A stretch of 64,000 nt of DNA from Kiritimatiellales bacterium (GTDB lineage Bacteria > Verrucomicrobiota > Kiritimatiellia > Kiritimatiellales > Pontiellaceae), in contig QKAU01000002.1 in assembly GCA_003246265.1 (NCBI GenBank), positions 84,164-148,163 on the forward strand. The letters run 5' to 3'. Shown here piece by piece: positions 60,189 through 64,000 of the stretch. Under the pieces are notes generated by a model. That model searched no databases. It worked only from the letters and a program-made list of their open reading frames with translations, and was not told the origin of the DNA. The position numbers were made by a program, and so were the translations under genes. Each line of letters opens with the position of its first letter. Position 1 is the stretch's first letter.

Positions 60189-61046
60189 ATGGAGACGAAC
60201 GTGGTGGATGGCGCGGAAGCCATCGTGGAGAACAGCCCGGCCTTGATGGAGAAGATCCAGGCCATGGTCATAGGCTACGGATTGAAGGCCCTGGGTGCGC
60301 TGGCCATCCTGCTGGCCGGGCTTTGGGTGGCCAGGGCGATCAAGAAACTGGTCGTGCGGCTGATGGAACGGAGCAAGGTCGATCCCACCCTCGTTGCATT
60401 CGTCTCCAGCCTGGCCCACATGGCGATGCAGGTGTTTGTCATCATCGCCGCGCTGGAAGCGCTCGATGTGAAGACCACGTCGTTCGTCGCCATCCTCGGC
60501 GCCGCCGGCCTGGCCATCGGTCTCGCGCTGCAGGGATCGCTCTCTAACTTCGCCGCCGGCGTGCTGATGATCATCTTCAAGCCGATCCGGGTGGGGGATG
60601 TCGTCGAGGCGGCCGGCGTACTGGGGACCGTGCGGGAGATCGGCATCTTCACCACCGTCATCGACACGCTCGACAACCGGAAGGCGATCGTCCCGAACGC
60701 GAAGCTCACGGCGGACAACATCCTCAACTATTCGGCCAACAACACCCGGCGCGTGGACCTCACGGTCGGCATCAGCTACGGCTCCGACATCGATCTGGCC
60801 CGCACCGCCATCGCCGAGGTGCTCGGAACCGTTCCGGGCATCCTCCAGCATCCGGCCCCCGACATCTTCGTCAGCGAAATGGCCGACAGCAGCGTCAACT
60901 TCGCGGTCCGTCCATGGTGCCGGCCGACCGACTACTGGGGCGTCTATTTCGGCGTGACCGAAGGGATCAAGAAGAAGTTCGATGCCGTGGGCATCACCAT
61001 TCCCTTCCCGCAGCGCGACGTGCACCTCTACGAGCACAAGGCATAG
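60189..61046 (+). CDS. MscS-type mechanosensitive ion channel
   Basis: 285 residues. Three N-terminal helices (about 25-150). The pore helix TM3 shows the Ala/Gly pattern, ILGAAGLAIGLALQGSLSNFAAG near 97-119, followed by FKPIRVGDVVEAAG of the beta domain, IGIFTTVIDTLDNRKAIVPNAKL and RVDLTVGISYGSDI. Protects cells from hypo-osmotic shock. ATG 60189 follows CGGAGGAA. It lies 19 bases ahead of the Nudix gene. Confidence 0.94.
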   Translation: METNVVDGAEAIVENSPALMEKIQAMVIGYGLKALGALAILLAGLWVARAIKKLVVRLMERSKVDPTLVAFVSSLAHMAMQVFVIIAALEALDVKTTSFVAILGAAGLAIGLALQGSLSNFAAGVLMIIFKPIRVGDVVEAAGVLGTVREIGIFTTVIDTLDNRKAIVPNAKLTADNILNYSANNTRRVDLTVGISYGSDIDLARTAIAEVLGTVPGILQHPAPDIFVSEMADSSVNFAVRPWCRPTDYWGVYFGVTEGIKKKFDAVGITIPFPQRDVHLYEHKA

Positions 61047-61065
61047 CTTCGGCGGGGTTTCCTAA

Positions 61066-61557
61066 ATGGTTTCGCGTGTCGACGAGATAGACTGGGAGCG
61101 GTGGGATCCTGCCACGGTGGCCACGCTCATGTTCGTCATCCAGGGTGGACGCATCCTGCTGATGCACAAGAAGCGCGGATTCGGCAAGGGCAAGATCAAC
61201 GGCCCGGGAGGGAAGCTGGAATCCGGGGAAACGCCCCTGCAGTGCGCCATCCGCGAAACGCAGGAGGAACTCTGCATCACGCCGACCGGCGTGGCGTTTG
61301 CCGGCGAGCTGCACTTCCAGTTCACCGACGGCTATTCCATCCACGGCCACGTCTTCACCGCGACGGGGTTCGAGGGCGAACCGGCGGAAACCGAGGAGGC
61401 CATTCCCCTGTGGTGCGCGATCGACGAGCTGCCCTTCGAGCACATGTGGGAGGACGATCCGACCTGGTTCCCGCACATGCTGGAGGGGCGCATATTTTCG
61501 GCCCGCTACCTCTTCGACGGCGACCGGATGCTCGACGCGGTCATCGATCTCGACTGA
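61066..61557 (+). CDS. MTH1/MutT-like Nudix hydrolase
   Basis: 163 residues. The Nudix box is complete (G-x5-E-x7-REUxEE-x-G/L): GGKLESGETPLQCAIRETQEEL at about 48-69. KKRGFGKGKINGPGG before it resembles the oxidised-purine enzymes of the MTH1 type rather than the classical MutT. Likely sanitises 8-oxo-dGTP or a similar nucleotide. It overlaps the 3' end of the convergent PEP-CTERM gene by 17 bases. Confidence 0.88.
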   Translation: MVSRVDEIDWERWDPATVATLMFVIQGGRILLMHKKRGFGKGKINGPGGKLESGETPLQCAIRETQEELCITPTGVAFAGELHFQFTDGYSIHGHVFTATGFEGEPAETEEAIPLWCAIDELPFEHMWEDDPTWFPHMLEGRIFSARYLFDGDRMLDAVIDLD

Positions 61558-62287
61558 GCAGCGCGTCGATGCACCGGTTCCTCCGGGTAGCCGGCCGGCC
61601 GCTCGCGCGCCGCCGGCGAAGCGCCAGCAGGCCCGTGCCCAGGGCGATGAGGGGGAGGGTGGAGGGTTCGGGTACGAGCACCACGTTGTCGATGCCGACC
61701 ATACCGACGAACTCGTCGCCAATGGCACCAAAGGGCAGGGCCTTCGACAGGATCCGGATGCCCTGGATGGCTCCGAAGGTTTCGGCATAGGAGTCGCTTC
61801 CCACTTCGCCCATCAGGTTGCCGACCACGTGGACGTCGGATTCCGCGAGCCCGAGGTGCACATGCGTCCATTCGGAGAGCGTGGGCACCACGACGGCCGC
61901 GTCGGTCAGGAACCAGGTGCCGCCCGACTGCTGCGGGTTGGCCCGGTTGCCCAGGGCGATGCGCAGGTAGACGATGTCCGAATCGCTGCGGTTGACGATG
62001 TCGAGCTCGATGCCTGTCACGCCGGCGGAGTAGTAGTCGCCGGTCCACTCCGGCTCCTGGTTGAACAGGACCATCTTGCCCAGGGCACCGGAGCCGTCCG
62101 CGGCAATGCGAAGGTAGGGATTGCCGGGGGCGAGTCCGCCGACATCGGTGGTCTGCCAATTGTCGGGCTGCCACCCTTCGTTGCCCGTGCTGAAGGTGGC
62201 CGTGGTGAAGGTCGGATCGGCCGGCGAAAGGGCCGCGGCCGCGAGCGCCAGCAGGAGAGCGATGGGACGTGTGGGTGGAGTGCGCAT
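61541..62287 (-). CDS. PEP-CTERM sorting-signal protein
   Basis: 248 residues. Signal peptide 1-22, then a secreted beta-rich domain (about 23-200) with no recognised family, then a PEP-CTERM tail: VPEPSTLPLIALGTGLLALR near 205-224 and an Arg cluster. The protein does not end at the Arg cluster, as is usual, but continues for about 22 residues, which run into the convergent Nudix gene. PEP-CTERM proteins are exported and trimmed by an exosortase; no exosortase gene is in the window. The gene begins six bases after the DUF1501 stop. Confidence 0.85.
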   Translation of the reverse strand: MRTPPTRPIALLLALAAAALSPADPTFTTATFSTGNEGWQPDNWQTTDVGGLAPGNPYLRIAADGSGALGKMVLFNQEPEWTGDYYSAGVTGIELDIVNRSDSDIVYLRIALGNRANPQQSGGTWFLTDAAVVVPTLSEWTHVHLGLAESDVHVVGNLMGEVGSDSYAETFGAIQGIRILSKALPFGAIGDEFVGMVGIDNVVLVPEPSTLPLIALGTGLLALRRRRASGRPATRRNRCIDALLSRDR

Positions 62288-62293
62288 GGCATG

Positions 62294-63664
62294 CTAGGGG
62301 CCGAGGATGCCGAGCGGATAGGGCGTGGAGAGCGGATCGAAGAAGTTGGTGGCGTTCGGGAAAATCGTTTCCAGTTCGGCGGCCGGTACGCCGAACCACG
62401 AGGCCAGGTCGGCGCAGTAGGCATCGACCGGAGTGGTCGGCAACAGCCGGCCCCTCCCGATGTCGAGCGGCCCGCCGGCCGCGAGCACGGGAAACTGCCC
62501 ATGGATCTTGCCGCCGTTGACCGCACCGCCCAGGACGAAGGCGTTGCCGCCCCATGCATGGTCCGAGCCGAGGCCGTTCGAGGTCAGCGTCCGCCCGAAG
62601 TCCGATACCGTGAAAAGCACGACGTCGTTCTGGAGCCCGAGGGCCACCAGTTTGTTCCAGAAGGCTTCGATCGCGGCGTTGATCTCCGTGAAGAGGTTCT
62701 CCTGGGACGCGATCACCTCGTTGTGGTGGTCCCATCCGCCCCGTTCGACGAAGAAGATCTGCCGGTCCATGCCCAGCGTGGAGCGGGCGGAGAGGATCTC
62801 CGCCACGGTGCGGAGACGGTCCCCGGCCTGGGAGGAGGGGAAGTCGGCGGAGAAGTCGATCGAACCCACGGCGGCCTCGAAGGCCACCGCGGTATCGACC
62901 GCGCTGCGGGTGGTGGCGGCCAGCGTCTTATGGTAGAGGTTTCCATACTGCCGGGCCAGGAGGGCATCCACCGCGGAGGCATAGGCGGGGTCGGAGTAGT
63001 CCTTCAGCAGGACCACCCCCTTGGGATCCGTGATGTAGGGGATGGCCGCCGCGCCGACCTGCATGACATTGTTGCCGGAGAGCGAAATGTTCATGCCGAC
63101 CGACCCGCCGAGGTTCGACTGGACCATGCAGTCGGCCACGCGCCCGGCCCAACCCTTGGGGCTGGCGCCGCGAACCTGGGGAACGATCGTCTGCCAGTGC
63201 ACCTGTTCGTCGGCGTGGGAGAAGAGACCGACCGGCGTCGCGGTGCCGCCCGCATTGTACTGGGCGAGGGTGGTGGGTTCGACGAGCGTGCCCACGTTGG
63301 CGACAAAGGCCAGGTCGCCCGCGTTGTAGCGGGTCTGGAGGAAGGGGAGCTTGTGGTGGATTCCGAACTCGGCGAACGGCTGGCCGGCCGAGACGACGGG
63401 CAGGAGTCCGGTCGAGGCGTCGAGGGCGAGCGTCGTGCGCACCGCGGCATATTCGGCGTAGGCGGACGCATTCCGTGGCACCAGCATGTTGAACGAGTCG
63501 TTGCCGCCGCTCAGGAAGAGGCAGACGAGCGCCTTGTAGCCGGCCGGTGGGGAACCCGTCGCCGCCCCGGCCGCCATGCGCAGGGTGAAGAGGGTCGAGC
63601 CCATGGCCACCGTGCCGACGGCCGCGCAGTTGGCCTGCCTGAAGAATTCCCTGCGTGTACCCAT
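62294..63664 (-). CDS. DUF1501 family protein
   Basis: 456 residues. A Tat-type start, TRREFFRQANC (3-13), and a hydrophobic segment are followed by the DUF1501 domain: ALVCLFLSGGNDSFNMLVP (45-63) and FSHADEQVHWQT near 150. Members are secreted sulfatase-like or phosphatase-like proteins common in planctomycetes and related phyla. DUF1501 and DUF1800 genes are nearly always adjacent, as here. Function is not known. Confidence 0.93.
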   Translation of the reverse strand: MGTRREFFRQANCAAVGTVAMGSTLFTLRMAAGAATGSPPAGYKALVCLFLSGGNDSFNMLVPRNASAYAEYAAVRTTLALDASTGLLPVVSAGQPFAEFGIHHKLPFLQTRYNAGDLAFVANVGTLVEPTTLAQYNAGGTATPVGLFSHADEQVHWQTIVPQVRGASPKGWAGRVADCMVQSNLGGSVGMNISLSGNNVMQVGAAAIPYITDPKGVVLLKDYSDPAYASAVDALLARQYGNLYHKTLAATTRSAVDTAVAFEAAVGSIDFSADFPSSQAGDRLRTVAEILSARSTLGMDRQIFFVERGGWDHHNEVIASQENLFTEINAAIEAFWNKLVALGLQNDVVLFTVSDFGRTLTSNGLGSDHAWGGNAFVLGGAVNGGKIHGQFPVLAAGGPLDIGRGRLLPTTPVDAYCADLASWFGVPAAELETIFPNATNFFDPLSTPYPLGILGP

Positions 63665-63673
63665 TGGCGGCTC

Positions 63674-64000
63674 CTAGTAGATCACGTTGAATTCGGGGGT
63701 GAGGGAAAAAAGCCAGAGGGCGCGCTGCACGCGAGCCTTGCGCTGCGCTTCAGTCCCGGCCGGCATCGCATCGACGACTCCGGCGATGGAGGTCCGGTTC
63801 GCGGGGGTCAGCCGGCCGGCCGTGACCATGGTGTCGAGATGGTCAAGCAGGGCGGAGGTGTCGGTGGCGAGCGCCGTTTCATAGGCGAGGTCGAGGTCGC
63901 CTTGGCTGTACCACCGCTGGCCGATGCCGACCGCCGCATCGCGGGCGATTCCCTTGAACACCAGCCACCAGATGGCGTTGGGCATGCTCAGCGCCGTGGT
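63674..64000 (-). CDS. DUF1800 family protein (3' end only)
   Basis: The frame is open to the right edge; 108 residues of the C-terminus are seen. MPNAIWWLVFKG and LWLFSLTPEFNVIY at the C-terminal end are characteristic of DUF1800, the partner of DUF1501. The N-terminal part lies outside the window. Stop at 63674 is nine bases before the DUF1501 start, so these genes form one operon with the PEP-CTERM protein. Confidence 0.85.
   Translation of the reverse strand, partial: TTALSMPNAIWWLVFKGIARDAAVGIGQRWYSQGDLDLAYETALATDTSALLDHLDTMVTAGRLTPANRTSIAGVVDAMPAGTEAQRKARVQRALWLFSLTPEFNVIY

Overview
The window is GC-rich, gene-dense bacterial chromosome with 55 protein-coding genes, two tRNAs, the RNase P RNA and a TPP riboswitch. 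No prophage, insertion sequence or CRISPR array was seen, and no gap between genes exceeds about 230 bases. A DUF1800-DUF1501-PEP-CTERM cluster, an SHD1-domain secreted protein, a XylR-style sugar regulator beside secreted glycoside-active proteins, a short PS decarboxylase and NrfHA together suggest the Verrucomicrobia/Kiritimatiellota/Lentisphaerae part of the PVC group, with a Pontiella-like Kiritimatiellota most likely. That placement is inference from gene content; no taxonomic marker was compared.

Layout. 1-7.8 kb: rho (cut by the left edge), a nucleotidyltransferase, an NfeD membrane protease, a pteridine-reductase-like SDR with folB, accA and a LysM L,D-transpeptidase. 7.8-16.2 kb: recN, mfd, a tandem pair of transcarbamylases (pyrB, argF) and two HAD phosphatases. 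16.2-18.5 kb: queE-queC-queD with queF facing them, the enzymes from dihydroneopterin triphosphate to preQ1. 18.7-19.5 kb: rhomboid protease. 19.6-27.3 kb: an accessory island with a regulator that is a head-to-tail fusion of two complete XylR-type proteins, a divergent secreted multidomain protein with a nucleoside-hydrolase-like start, and a secreted GH3 beta-xylosidase-like enzyme. 27.4-34.5 kb: uvrB, tRNA-Gly, two lineage-type envelope proteins and polA. 34.6-44.1 kb: a long co-directional run with DUF2062, psd, pssA, a secreted DsrE protein, tpiA, secG and a five-gene oligopeptide ABC importer. 44.1-47.1 kb: rnc, a methyltransferase and mtaB. 47.3-51.1 kb: nrfHA (nitrite ammonification), pyrE, a zinc-ribbon coiled-coil gene and rnpB. 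51.1-64 kb: response regulator, Cu/Zn-type permease, esterase, lipoprotein amidase, riboswitch-controlled thiC, tRNA-Pro, a SWIM-SNF2 helicase, MscS, a MutT/MTH1-like Nudix enzyme, and the PEP-CTERM/DUF1501/DUF1800 cluster running off the right edge.

Most genes are core housekeeping (repair, pyrimidine and arginine synthesis, queuosine, phosphatidylethanolamine, thiamine). The clearest novel candidate is the 19.6-22.1 kb regulator, two sensor-plus-DNA-binding units in one chain. Its short intergenic region carries back-to-back promoters with overlapping -35 boxes, and a perfect inverted repeat lies across them. With the two secreted proteins it looks like a self-contained polysaccharide-response locus. 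Other points worth attention are a NrfA with CXXCH at the active-site heme, an OppB with a large extra periplasmic domain, an ornithine transcarbamylase-like protein with altered substrate-binding motifs, a TonB-anchor/PA14-like orphan protein, and a thiC leader whose hairpin covers the probable ribosome binding site.
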